From Pikeienuella piscinae (GTDB lineage: Bacteria; Pseudomonadota; Alphaproteobacteria; Rhodobacterales; Rhodobacteraceae), in NCBI RefSeq assembly GCF_011044155.1, contig NZ_CP049056.1:2480001-2544000 (forward strand): 64,000 nucleotides of DNA, read 5' to 3'. Position numbers and translations under genes: made by a program. Of this stretch, positions 16,134 through 24,146 are shown piece by piece. Under the pieces are notes generated by a model, which had not been told where the DNA came from, made no database searches, and saw only the letters and a list, made by a program, of their open reading frames with translations. Each line of letters begins with the position of its first letter. Within the stretch, counting starts at the first letter, position 1.

Positions 16134-16677
16134 CGAGAATCTTATTGCAGTAAGAGATTACGCTCGCAAGATCCACAATGGACAGCTACGAAAAGGCGGA
16201 GATCCCTACTTTCATCATGTCGTCGAGGTTGAAGAATTGTGTCGCGAGTTATTCGACGGCAACCAACTCGGCCTCCAGGGCGATGACGAGAGATTTAACG
16301 TTCTTGCGACCGCATTACTTCACGACAGCATTGAGGATACGGCAGCAGACTATGAAGACATAGAGCATGTGTCTAATCGCCAAGTCGCTGACTGGGTCAA
16401 ACTGCTTTCTGAAGATAAAAGAAAGCCAAAGATAATTCGACGGCGCGAATACCTTGAGGTATTAGGCGCGTCGTGTTCCGTGGTCCAGGCGATCAAACTC
16501 GCTGACATATACTCAAACGTTACAGGAATTACGTTCAGAGAGGAAAATGACTGGATTAAACGTTACCTTGAATTATCCCTTGAGGTTATTGAAAGATTAC
16601 GGTTAGTTAAAGAGTTAGATTTGTATTTTAAATGCCTCGATGCGATTTCGGTCGTTGAGTCAAAGCTCACAATATAG
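16126..16677 (+). CDS. SpoT/MESH1-like HD-domain hydrolase, islet gene 3
   Basis: A 183-residue single-domain HD protein similar to the ppGpp-hydrolase half of RelA/SpoT and to small alarmone hydrolases. It has ARKIHNGQLRKGGDPYFHH (13-31), the HD pair H66-D67 in ALLHDSIEDT, and KLADIYSN (124-131) with Asp127. All expected metal ligands are present, so it looks active; the substrate could be (p)ppGpp or another nucleotide. Translation begins at a TTG (16126), eight bases inside the preceding gene. It lacks synthetase, TGS and ACT domains. It closes the islet operon. Confidence 0.8.
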   Translation: MDNENLIAVRDYARKIHNGQLRKGGDPYFHHVVEVEELCRELFDGNQLGLQGDDERFNVLATALLHDSIEDTAADYEDIEHVSNRQVADWVKLLSEDKRKPKIIRRREYLEVLGASCSVVQAIKLADIYSNVTGITFREENDWIKRYLELSLEVIERLRLVKELDLYFKCLDAISVVESKLTI

Positions 16678-16953
16678 ACCTGCGTAGTTATAATAAATCG
16701 CAAATACCCCCCAATGGGATCCATTAACACATGACCTAACTTAGGTCTTGATATATCCGCCATCCTGCTTAGCCGACTTTTTTCCCGGTAATGCTACACG
16801 ACATCCGAATGACTGTATTTGAAGATCTGCACTGCGGCATGGGGCAGCGGGTGAATGTCCGCTATGGGCCGAAAGCCGAAATCATGCGTCGCGCGAAGCC
16901 GTGCCGCTCCGGGCTCCGAACGATCCACCAAACCACTCGACCACCGACGCCCT
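16678..16953. other. Islet right flank and gene-free spacer before dapB
   Basis: The first ~110 bases remain AT-rich and composition returns to GC-rich by about 16830. No terminator with a T-run is evident after the HD gene. Positions ~16850-16900 resemble a short dispersed element (described separately). Confidence 0.4.
16848..16900. repeat. Possible fragment of a dispersed alphaproteobacterial repeat
   Basis: The stretch around TGAATGTCCGCTATGGGCC followed by GAAAGC looks like a short element I recall from many alphaproteobacterial intergenic regions, often misannotated as tiny proteins. Only one copy is in this window, so the repeat nature cannot be shown here. Confidence 0.25.
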
Positions 16954-17766
16954 CTACTTCCCCAACTCCAGCACATCCATCATGTCATACTCCCCCGGCT
17001 TCCTCCCCCGCGCCCAGAGCGCCGCCTTCACGGCGCCCCTCGCGAACAGCATCCGGTCGGTGGCGATGTGGCGGAGGATGAGGCGTTCGCCTGTCCCGGC
17101 GAAGATCACGTCGTGTTCGCCGACGACGTCGCCGCCGCGGAGGGCGGCGAAGCCGATATGGCCGCGGGCGCGGATTCCGGTCTCGCCGTCGCGGCCGCAG
17201 TCGGCGACGGCGTCGAGCGCGACGCCGCGGCCGGCGGCGGCGGCTTCGCCGAGCATCAGCGCGGTGCCGGAGGGGGCGTCGATCTTCATGCGGTGATGGG
17301 ACTCGACGATCTCGATGTCGAAATCGGCGTCGAGGGCGGCGGCGACCTTGCGGGTCAGCGCGGCGAGGAGATTGACGCCGAGCGACATGTTGCCGGCCCG
17401 CACGATGGCAGTGTGGCGGGCGGCGGCGGTGAATTTTTCGAGCTGGCCGGGCTCATGGCCGGTGGCGCCGACGACATGGACGGCGCGGGCCTGGGCGGCG
17501 AGTTCGGCGTGGGCGACGCTGGCGGCGGGGGTGGTGAAGTCGAGGACGGCCTCGGACCGGGCGAAAACTTCCAGCGGGTCGGTCTCGACCTTCAGGCCGC
17601 GCTCCGGGCCGCCGAGGCAGGTCCCGAGGTCGCGCCCCGCCCAGTCGTGGCCTTCGCGCTCGGTCACGCCGACAAGGCGCGCGCCCTCGTTCTCGTCCAC
17701 CGCGCGGATCAGCATCCGGCCCATGCGGCCGGAGCAGCCCAGCACTGACACGTTCATCGGCTCCAT
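16954..17766 (-). CDS. dapB: 4-Hydroxy-tetrahydrodipicolinate reductase
   Basis: DapB reduces 4-hydroxy-tetrahydrodipicolinate with NAD(P)H in lysine and diaminopimelate synthesis. The 270-residue product has the nucleotide-binding GCSGRMGR (10-17), [18 protein letters not shown], the catalytic segment [16 protein letters not shown] (~154-169) with conserved His-His and Lys, and GEHDVIFAG. Length is typical. An internal ATG three codons in is an alternative start. No other lys/dap gene is adjacent. Confidence 0.97.
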   Translation of the reverse strand: MEPMNVSVLGCSGRMGRMLIRAVDENEGARLVGVTEREGHDWAGRDLGTCLGGPERGLKVETDPLEVFARSEAVLDFTTPAASVAHAELAAQARAVHVVGATGHEPGQLEKFTAAARHTAIVRAGNMSLGVNLLAALTRKVAAALDADFDIEIVESHHRMKIDAPSGTALMLGEAAAAGRGVALDAVADCGRDGETGIRARGHIGFAALRGGDVVGEHDVIFAGTGERLILRHIATDRMLFARGAVKAALWARGRKPGEYDMMDVLELGK

Positions 17767-17871
17767 CGCGCTCTCCCTCTCCGGTTTTCCCTCGCCTATG
17801 CCGCGCGCCGGGTCAGCGCAAGCCGCCTCACCGCGCTTCGCGTTGATGCAGAGGCCGCATGTGAGTCAACG

Positions 17872-19011
17872 TCAACGCAAGCCGCCGGAGGCGTGGAGCG
17901 CGTAGCCGACGGCGCCGGCGGCGACGAGGCCGAGGATCACGGCGGCGGCGATCTTCCAGGCGGACCAGGGCCGCTCCCCCTGCACGGCGCCGGTGCGGCC
18001 GTTGACGATGAAGCGGTAGGTCTGGCCCCGGTATTTATAGGCGGCGAGCCAGACCGGGAGGAGGATATGCTTGAAGGTGGCGCCGGAGATCGTCGTCTCG
18101 ACCGCGTTGATGCGCTGCTGGTCGCCGCCGATGTCGAAACGGATGTCGCGGCGGATGACCTCGTCCATCTTCGCGCGGGCTTCGGCGTAGCCGTCCTGCA
18201 GGGGCACGGTGTAGGCCTCGGCCCGGAAGCCGGCGAGAAATGCGGGGCGGTACGGGCGAAGTTGGGAGAGATCCCAGGGGCCGAGCTTGTCGGCGTATTC
18301 CTTCGGGAGCGAGCGGGAGGCGAGGACGAGCACGTCGTCGAAAAAGCGCGCGACGCGGCCGGAGGCGGCGGACCAGCGGATTTTCGGGACCTGGCGCAGC
18401 TGCATCTGCGTCTTGCCATTCACCGTCACCGGAACGCGCCGGGTGACGTAGTAGACGTCGCCGCGCTGGCCGCGATAGCGCGTTTCGGTGTCCGCGTCAT
18501 AGGTCCAGTAGGGAACGTAGAGCCCCTCCATCGGCCGGCCGGCGCGGGCGTAGTCCTTGAGGCCGGAGGGCGCGAACCAGAGGCGGCCGAGCCAGTCGGT
18601 CATCGCCTTTCGCGCCTCGCGCTCGGTCAGGCCGAAGGGGAGGACGCCCTTCGGCTTGATGTGCCGGTTGGCGGAGGTTTCCGTCACGATGGGCGAGGCG
18701 CAGAACGGGCAGGTTCCGGCGTGGGTGTCCGCGTCGAACTCCACATCGGCGCCGCATGAGTCGCAGTGGACGGTGCGGGTCTCCTCGATCTCGGCTTCGT
18801 CCAGCTTGCCTTCGAGGGCGCGGGCGAGGTTCTGCTCGTCCAGCGCGGCCTCGCTTTTCTCGACGGCCCAGGGGTTCGCCGGCTCCTCGATCCGGTTCTC
18901 GGCGCCGCAGAACGGGCAGCGGGTGACGGCTTCGCCGGGCGCGAAGACGAGGGCGGCGCCGCAGGTCTCGCAGGGGAATTTCCCGGGCTGCGGGGCGGTT
19001 TCGTCCGTCAC
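17872..19011 (-). CDS. Double zinc-ribbon membrane-anchored protein (YdjG-like)
   Basis: A 379-residue protein with two zinc ribbons: C14-x2-C17 with C32-x2-C35, and C83-x2-C86 with C101-x2-C104. A long beta-rich middle and one C-terminal TM helix (AAAVILGLVAAGAVGYAL) follow. It is often annotated as a TFIIB-type or primosomal-protein-N'-like zinc ribbon protein, but nothing here indicates replication. A similar zinc-ribbon/SPFH pair occurs in the B. subtilis pspA-ydjG-ydjH-ydjI operon. The start is a GTG seven bases after the SPFH gene; no nearby ATG exists. Confidence 0.75.
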   Translation of the reverse strand: MTDETAPQPGKFPCETCGAALVFAPGEAVTRCPFCGAENRIEEPANPWAVEKSEAALDEQNLARALEGKLDEAEIEETRTVHCDSCGADVEFDADTHAGTCPFCASPIVTETSANRHIKPKGVLPFGLTEREARKAMTDWLGRLWFAPSGLKDYARAGRPMEGLYVPYWTYDADTETRYRGQRGDVYYVTRRVPVTVNGKTQMQLRQVPKIRWSAASGRVARFFDDVLVLASRSLPKEYADKLGPWDLSQLRPYRPAFLAGFRAEAYTVPLQDGYAEARAKMDEVIRRDIRFDIGGDQQRINAVETTISGATFKHILLPVWLAAYKYRGQTYRFIVNGRTGAVQGERPWSAWKIAAAVILGLVAAGAVGYALHASGGLR

Positions 19012-19018
19012 GGGCGGC

Positions 19019-20134
19019 TCACGCGGAGGGCGGCGGGGGGGGCGGCGCGATGGTGAAGAGCTGGGCGAGTTCGGTGATCTCGCCGGCCGGCTTCCAGCCC
19101 TCGTAGCCGGGCGACCAGACCAGGGTTTCGCGGCTGAACGCGCCCTCCTGAACCATGCGGCCGAGATCGCCGCGCCCGTAGGGGCCCTTTGTCGCGCCGT
19201 TCTCGGCGAGGTGCCAGACCCGCTCGGCCGGGGGCGGCGGGGGTGGAGGAGCGGCGGCGGGGGCCTGGCCCCAGGGGCCGGGTTGCGCCATCCCTCTCGC
19301 CATGCCCATGCCCATGCCCATGCCGATCCCGGCGCCCATGCCGCCGCCGGCGGCGCCGGGGTTCTCGGCCGCAGCGCGCATGGCTTCGGCGGCCTGGAAC
19401 TGCGCGTATTTGCCAAGATCGCCGACGACGCCCATCGAGGTCCGCCGGTCCAGCGCCTTCTCGACCTCCTGCGGGAGGGAGATGTTCTCGATCATCAGCG
19501 CCGGGGTTTCGACGCCATAGGCCGCAAGCTCCGGCGCGACGCGTTTCCGAAGAAGCTCCGCCAGTTCATCGGTGTTCGCCGCCAGATCGAGCGCGGCGAT
19601 GCCGGAGGAGGCGAGGGCGTTGGAGAAGCGCGAGACGATCACGTTCCGGAGTTGGAAGGCGACCTCTTCCGTCGTCACCTCGCCATCGGTGCCGACGATC
19701 TCGGTCAGGAAGAGGGCGGGGTCGATGACCCGCGCCGAGTAGGTCCCGAACGCCCGGAGCCGGATCGGGCCAAACTCCGGGTCGCGCAGCATGACCGGGT
19801 TCTTCGTGCCCCATTTCAGGTCCTGGAACCGGCGGGTGGAGACGTAATAGATCTCCGACTTGAAGGGCGACTGGAAGCCGTGATCCCAGTGCTGAAGCGT
19901 GGTCATCACCGGCATGTTGTTGGTCTCGAGCATGTAAAGGCCGGGCTGGAACACGTCCGCGAGCTGGCCCTCGTGGACGAAGACCGCGGCTTGCCCTTCA
20001 CGCACCGTCAGCTTTGCGCCGTACTTGATCTCGGCGCCGTGGCGTTCGAACCGCCAGACCATGGTGTCGCGGCTGTCGTCCGTCCATTCGATGACGTCGA
20101 TGAACTCGCCGGTCAGCTTGTCCCAGAGGCTCAT
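19019..20134 (-). CDS. SPFH-domain protein with C-terminal GYF_2 domain (YdjI-like)
   Basis: The 371-residue protein has an SPFH/band-7-like core (about residues 30-240) of the kind labelled virion core protein or YdjI. A Gly/Met- and Pro-rich linker follows (GAGIGMGMGMGM near 270), then a GYF_2-type domain (WHLAENGATKGPYGRGDLGR, ~306-325). SPFH proteins scaffold membranes; YdjI works with the PspA membrane-stress system in Bacillus. ATG at 20134 is chosen for GGGAG eight bases upstream; the frame is open further 5' but overlaps the DUF805 gene. Confidence 0.85.
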   Translation of the reverse strand: MSLWDKLTGEFIDVIEWTDDSRDTMVWRFERHGAEIKYGAKLTVREGQAAVFVHEGQLADVFQPGLYMLETNNMPVMTTLQHWDHGFQSPFKSEIYYVSTRRFQDLKWGTKNPVMLRDPEFGPIRLRAFGTYSARVIDPALFLTEIVGTDGEVTTEEVAFQLRNVIVSRFSNALASSGIAALDLAANTDELAELLRKRVAPELAAYGVETPALMIENISLPQEVEKALDRRTSMGVVGDLGKYAQFQAAEAMRAAAENPGAAGGGMGAGIGMGMGMGMARGMAQPGPWGQAPAAAPPPPPPPAERVWHLAENGATKGPYGRGDLGRMVQEGAFSRETLVWSPGYEGWKPAGEITELAQLFTIAPPPPPPSA

Positions 20135-20148
20135 GGGGTCGTCTCCCT

Positions 20149-20535
20149 CTATTGCGGTGCGGCCGCGGCGGCGAGCGGATCCGGACCGAAGCGGTTCTCG
20201 CCGGTCGTGCCGCGCTGGATGTAGAAATAGATCAGCACAAGAAAGCCGATGACCGGAACGAGTACGATCAGCAGCCACCAGGCCGAGCGGTCGGTGTCGT
20301 GGAGCCGTCGGCCGGCGACGCAGATGTTCGGCAGGAGGATCGCCAGCGCGTAAAGCCCGCTGAGCGGCCCGCCGCCATCCGGGGAGCCGATGCCGAGAAC
20401 GGCTTCGAGAAGGCCGACGCCGAGCCCGACGAGCCATGTCGCAAGCACCCACCACCAGAACTCCGAGCGCCGGGCGCGGCCGGAGATCGTGGCGTATTTG
20501 CTGAGGCAGGTGGAAACCGCTTCACCCAGTTCCAT
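20149..20535 (-). CDS. DUF805 membrane protein
   Basis: A 128-residue DUF805 protein with the family pattern: KYATISGRARRSEFWWWVL at the N-terminus, then about four TM segments, and GRRLHDTDRSAWWLLIVLVP (~75-94) in the middle. The function of DUF805 is unknown. The start is the ATG at 20535, which has GGAG eight bases upstream; an earlier in-frame ATG overlaps the previous stop. It is part of the leftward membrane cluster. Confidence 0.9.
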   Translation of the reverse strand: MELGEAVSTCLSKYATISGRARRSEFWWWVLATWLVGLGVGLLEAVLGIGSPDGGGPLSGLYALAILLPNICVAGRRLHDTDRSAWWLLIVLVPVIGFLVLIYFYIQRGTTGENRFGPDPLAAAAAPQ

Positions 20536-20549
20536 CGTTACGTCTCCTC

Positions 20550-21407
20550 TCATTCGGCGGCCGGGTCGGCGCCGCCGGGCCGCAGTTCATCGACAATCCC
20601 CGCCACCAGCGGCAGCGCCTCCTCCGCCGTCATGCCCGGCCGGAGGCGCGGATGATAGAGGATGCGGAGGAGATATTCGTCATGCTCGGTCAGCAGCGCG
20701 AATTCCTGATCGTCGTTGAAGATCGACGGCCGCACGTCCGGATCGTCATTCATCAGGCCGAGCGTCTGCGCCAGTTCTTCATGGATGCAGCTGCGCCGCA
20801 GCATCCCGTCAAGCTCGGCCTTGATCATGATCATCGCGCCGGAGATCCGGCCGCTCTCCGCATCGTCGTACCCGACCTGGCCGATGCAGGGATAGGCGAC
20901 GTCGCCGGCCCATTGCAGAACGAGCGGCAGGCGCGCGGCGGCGCCGTCCTCCTCCAGCGCCTGGATGAAGGCGTAGCGCTCCGACGGGCCGAGAATGAGG
21001 ATCGAGAGATTCGGCGCGCCGGAAGTTTCCGCGAGATCGAGCCCGGTCAGCGCGCCGATCCGCCGCGCCAGCATGGCGTATTCCGCGCGGTCGGCCTCGG
21101 TCGCGCCGGCGCCGACGATCTGGTAGCGGATCGGGTCGGTCCAGCGGCTGATCCGCGTCGGCGTCAGCTCCTGCACCAGCCGCCCGTCATCATCGCGGCG
21201 ATATTCGCGAAAAAGCGCGATGCGGCCGAAATCCATCGCGAGATCGGCGTTGGTGAAGGGCGCGTCCGCCGGCGCGGTGTCAGACCGAAGCCCGCCATCC
21301 GCCGCCAGCATCGCGGCGTATTCGCGATAACTCGCGCCCTGATCGGCGGCGCAGGCGCAAAGCGCCAGGACCGCGAGCAGAGCCGGAAGGACGGCGCGCG
21401 GGCGCAT
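20550..21407 (-). CDS. DUF2927 lipoprotein
   Basis: A 285-residue predicted lipoprotein with signal peptide and lipobox (LLAVLALCACA, Cys near 18). The body matches DUF2927: ISRWTDPIRYQIVG, and a CIHEELAQTLGLMNDD segment (~208-223) with a His-Glu pair resembling a metallopeptidase-like site. No activity is known to me. Its start overlaps the telA-like stop by one base (TGATG), so it is translationally coupled to it. Confidence 0.85.
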   Translation of the reverse strand: MRPRAVLPALLAVLALCACAADQGASYREYAAMLAADGGLRSDTAPADAPFTNADLAMDFGRIALFREYRRDDDGRLVQELTPTRISRWTDPIRYQIVGAGATEADRAEYAMLARRIGALTGLDLAETSGAPNLSILILGPSERYAFIQALEEDGAAARLPLVLQWAGDVAYPCIGQVGYDDAESGRISGAMIMIKAELDGMLRRSCIHEELAQTLGLMNDDPDVRPSIFNDDQEFALLTEHDEYLLRILYHPRLRPGMTAEEALPLVAGIVDELRPGGADPAAE

Positions 21408-22576
21408 CAGGCCTGCGGCGGGGCCGGGCGGCCGGCCTTCGCGGCGGCCAGCGTCGATTTCAACTCGCTCTCCATCGTCTGAAGCTCGGCCTCGGCGGCG
21501 GCGCGCTTCGCCTTGCCTTCATCGGCGATACGGAGGCTTTCCTCGATCGTCTCGATCAGCGTGCGGTTCGCCTGCTTCACCGCCTCGATGTCGAAGACGC
21601 CGCGCTCCATCTCCTTCCTGACTTCGCGATTGGCGTCCTTCAGGTTGGCGGCGTTCTTCGTCAGCAGCTCGTTGGTGAGGTCGGTCGCCTCCTTCACCGT
21701 CCCGGCCGCTTCGCGCGAGCGGTAGATCGTCACCGCCTGCGCCAGTTGCGTCTCCCACAGCGGGACGGTGTTGACGAGCGTGGAATTGATCTTGGTCACC
21801 AGGCTCTTGTCGTTCTCCTGCACCAGGCGGATCGAGGGGAGCGACTGCATCGTGACCTGCCGCGTCAGCTTCAGGTCGTGCACCCGCCGTTCGAGATCGT
21901 CGCGCGCGGCGCGAAGATCGCGGAGCTCCTGCGCCTCCATCACGCCGTCGGGGCCGGTTTCGGCCTCCACCTGCGCGGCTTTCGCGGGGATTTCATCCTC
22001 GTCGAGCCGGCGCAGCTTTTCCTCGCCCGCGGCGATGCAGAGCGCGAGATGATTGTAGAAATCGAGGCTCGTCTCATAAAGCTTGTCGAGCGACTTGATG
22101 TCTTTCAGCAGCACCGTCTCATGGGTCAGGAGCTGGTCCGATATCCGGTCGATCTGGCCGCGCACGCCTTCGTATTTCTCGATGAAGTCGGCGACAGGGC
22201 GGGCCTTGCCGACAAGCCGCTCCCACCAGCTGCGCTTGCGGTCGGGGTTCAGTTCATCGACATCGAAGCCGCGGATGTTCAGCACCATCTCGCGCAGCGA
22301 CTGCCCGGCCGGGCCGACATCCTTGTTGCGCACGCCGTCCAGCATCGCGGAGGAGATCGTCTGCAATTCGGTCTGCGTCGACGAGCCGAACTTGATGATC
22401 GACTGCGCGTCGGACATGTCGAGCTGGTCGATAAGCGCTTCGACCTCCTTCGCTTCCTCCGGCGTCATCCGGTCGGCTGCGACGATATCGGCGGCGGGTT
22501 CGGCCAACGGCGCGGCGGTCACCGCCTCCGCCTCCGCGACCGCCGCCTTGGCTTTCTCGCGCATGTCTTCGGTCAT
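21407..22576 (-). CDS. TelA/KlaA-family toxic anion resistance protein
   Basis: A 389-residue, largely helical PF05816 protein. The segments SSTQTELQTISSAMLDGVRNKDVGP are split by short helices, and WWERLVGKARPVADFIEKYE (~117-136) is typical. Members were linked to tellurite and colicin/nisin resistance, but the biochemical role is unclear. It is commonly paired with XpaC, which is encoded just upstream here. Part of the leftward cluster from 23644 to 17872. Confidence 0.9.
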   Translation of the reverse strand: MTEDMREKAKAAVAEAEAVTAAPLAEPAADIVAADRMTPEEAKEVEALIDQLDMSDAQSIIKFGSSTQTELQTISSAMLDGVRNKDVGPAGQSLREMVLNIRGFDVDELNPDRKRSWWERLVGKARPVADFIEKYEGVRGQIDRISDQLLTHETVLLKDIKSLDKLYETSLDFYNHLALCIAAGEEKLRRLDEDEIPAKAAQVEAETGPDGVMEAQELRDLRAARDDLERRVHDLKLTRQVTMQSLPSIRLVQENDKSLVTKINSTLVNTVPLWETQLAQAVTIYRSREAAGTVKEATDLTNELLTKNAANLKDANREVRKEMERGVFDIEAVKQANRTLIETIEESLRIADEGKAKRAAAEAELQTMESELKSTLAAAKAGRPAPPQA

Positions 22577-22625
22577 CGTGTCATCCTTTTGATCGGGCGT
22601 TCCTGTCGGGTTTCCCTGTGTTTCA

Positions 22626-23537
22626 TCAAAGCGCGCCTTCCTGCTTCAGCCGGTCGCGGAGCACTTCGATCTCCACTTCCAGCGCGGTCTGATCGCTCGC
22701 CACAAGGCGTTCGCGCTGTCGGGCGAAACTTGTCTCCAGGTCGCCAAGCAGAGCCTCGTATTCGCCGCGCAGCGCTTCGGCAGCGCCCTTTTCCCGCGCG
22801 GCGGCGAATTTCAGCGTGGAATCGCGCAGGCCGACAAGGTGGACGGAGAGAAAGCGCCGGGCGCGGACCATGTCGCGCGGGTCGCTCTCGATCTCGCGCA
22901 GGATATCCCTGGCGGCGAAGGCGAGCCGGTCGATCCGCTCGCTCAAGCCGCGGTCGCGAAGCCGGTCGGCGGCGGCCGCTGTCTCTTTCACCACGGCCTC
23001 GGCCGTCTCCAGCTTTTCCGCCACACGGTCGAGATCGACCGACGAGACCCCGGCCCCGCCTTTCGCGCGCAGCGGGTCCGGCCCGAACGCGGCGACATGC
23101 GCGCCAGCGGCGAGCACGCCGTAAAAGAGCGAGATCGGCAGACCGAGACCGGCGCCGATGAAGCAAAGTCCGGCGATACTCAGCCCGGTCAGGGCGGCCG
23201 CGACCAGTTTTCGCGGAAAGGCCGGCGGGCGGGCGATGATCCGTTCGTCATAGGCGGCGGCGGCCTTCACCCCTTCGCCGGTCAGCCTGGCGGCGAGGAT
23301 CAGCGCCGCCCAGCCGCCCATCGCCCAGAGGATGCGCGGCAGATCGGCGGTGAGGATCGCGCCGACGCCGGTGAGAAGAAGCGGCGAGGGCGCAAGATAG
23401 AGGCCGAGGATGCGCCAGCTGAAGCCCCGCGTCTTGCGCCCGGAGAACCATGATCGGCGCGCCGGACCCGCAGCGCCGGGCGTCGGCCGCGCGTTTCCGG
23501 GCGAATGGGCGCCGCCAAAACGCTTCGCCCCGCTCAT
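22626..23537 (-). CDS. XpaC-family (5-bromo-4-chloroindolyl phosphate hydrolysis) protein
   Basis: A 303-residue PF10112 protein. After a basic N-terminus there are two pairs of hydrophobic helices (about 45-85 and 110-148), then a coiled-coil-like C-terminal region rich in Glu/Arg/Ala. The family name comes from a Bacillus phenotype and does not prove phosphatase activity. XpaC and TelA are typical operon partners. Its ATG overlaps the stop of a small lipoprotein-like gene (ATGA). Confidence 0.85.
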   Translation of the reverse strand: MSGAKRFGGAHSPGNARPTPGAAGPARRSWFSGRKTRGFSWRILGLYLAPSPLLLTGVGAILTADLPRILWAMGGWAALILAARLTGEGVKAAAAYDERIIARPPAFPRKLVAAALTGLSIAGLCFIGAGLGLPISLFYGVLAAGAHVAAFGPDPLRAKGGAGVSSVDLDRVAEKLETAEAVVKETAAAADRLRDRGLSERIDRLAFAARDILREIESDPRDMVRARRFLSVHLVGLRDSTLKFAAAREKGAAEALRGEYEALLGDLETSFARQRERLVASDQTALEVEIEVLRDRLKQEGAL

Positions 23538-23644
23538 TCCGATACCGCCACGGCGGGCGCGCGCGCCTCATGATCGGCGACGAAGGCCGCGCAGGAAGCG
23601 GTGAAGATGGTCAGCGCCAGAACGACATAGGCGAGCGTTTTCAC
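23534..23644 (-). CDS. Small lipoprotein-like peptide at the head of the XpaC-TelA cluster
   Basis: A 36-codon gene starting at GTG (23644) with AAAGGG nine bases upstream and ending in an ATGA overlap with xpaC. The product begins MKTLAYVVLALTIFTASC, a signal peptide with a Cys at residue 18 in lipobox position, followed by 18 residues. Good ribosome site plus overlap support it as real. It might be a small lipoprotein or a leader peptide coupling translation of the cluster. Confidence 0.6.
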   Translation of the reverse strand: MKTLAYVVLALTIFTASCAAFVADHEARAPAVAVSE

Positions 23645-23710
23645 GCGAATTTCCCTTTCTGCGGCCGCCGGTGCGCGACTGGCCCAATATAGGCGCCGAT
23701 GCGCCCCGCG

Positions 23711-24106
23711 TCAGTCGGATTCGGGAAAGATACCCGCTCCGTCCGCCAGGTCGTAGTAATCACCCTTGTATCGGGCGAAAATATGCCGGGTGAGCGAGAG
23801 GCCGGTCGGCGCGTCGAGCGTGCCCGCGAAAATCGAAATCGTCGCGCCCCCGACGCGCCGCCAGAAGAGGTTGCCGCCGCAGCGCCCGCAAAAGCCGCGC
23901 TCAGCCCCCGCCGAGGAGCGATACCAGCGGAGAGTCTCCTCCGCGGTGAGCCTGTGCGCCTCCGCCGGCGCCGCGGTGGCGGCGACATGATGGCCGGATG
24001 TCTTGCGGCATTGCCGGCAATGACAGCCCCAGACGGCGCGGAGCGGGCCGTCGACCTCATAAGCGACCCCGCCGCAGAGGCACGATCCGGTGTGCGTTTC
24101 GGTCAT
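23711..24106 (-). CDS. GFA-family (glutathione-dependent formaldehyde-activating-like) protein
   Basis: A 131-residue Mss4-like zinc protein. The GFA zinc ligands are present: GSCLCGGVAYEV (Cys9, Cys11), CHCRQCRKTSG (Cys28, Cys30, Cys33) and FCGRCGGNLFWRR (~72-84). The family prototype binds S-hydroxymethylglutathione, but most members have no known substrate. It is divergent from the ChaN gene with 40 bases between the starts. Confidence 0.92.
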   Translation of the reverse strand: MTETHTGSCLCGGVAYEVDGPLRAVWGCHCRQCRKTSGHHVAATAAPAEAHRLTAEETLRWYRSSAGAERGFCGRCGGNLFWRRVGGATISIFAGTLDAPTGLSLTRHIFARYKGDYYDLADGAGIFPESD

Positions 24107-24146
24107 GTGCTTGGCCTTTCATATCCATTCGGTCTATCTCACGATC

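Larger units (their letters stand above)
14107..16790 (+). other. AT-rich, foreign-looking islet carrying a three-gene operon
   Basis: From about 14107 to 16790 the sequence is much richer in A/T than the rest of the window, and codon use differs: AGA, TTA, AAT and ATA are frequent, while they are rare elsewhere. The three genes run rightward with overlaps of four and eight bases. Composition plus tight coupling indicate a horizontally acquired functional unit. No mobility gene accompanies it. Confidence 0.75.

Noticed and set aside
14107-16790. Prophage or integrative element
   Set aside because: There is no integrase, excisionase, structural phage gene, transposase or tRNA attachment site; only three coupled genes.
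18557-20224. A 555-codon plus-strand frame opposite the SPFH and zinc-ribbon genes
   Set aside because: Antisense to two genes with clear domains; composition is typical of a GC-driven shadow.
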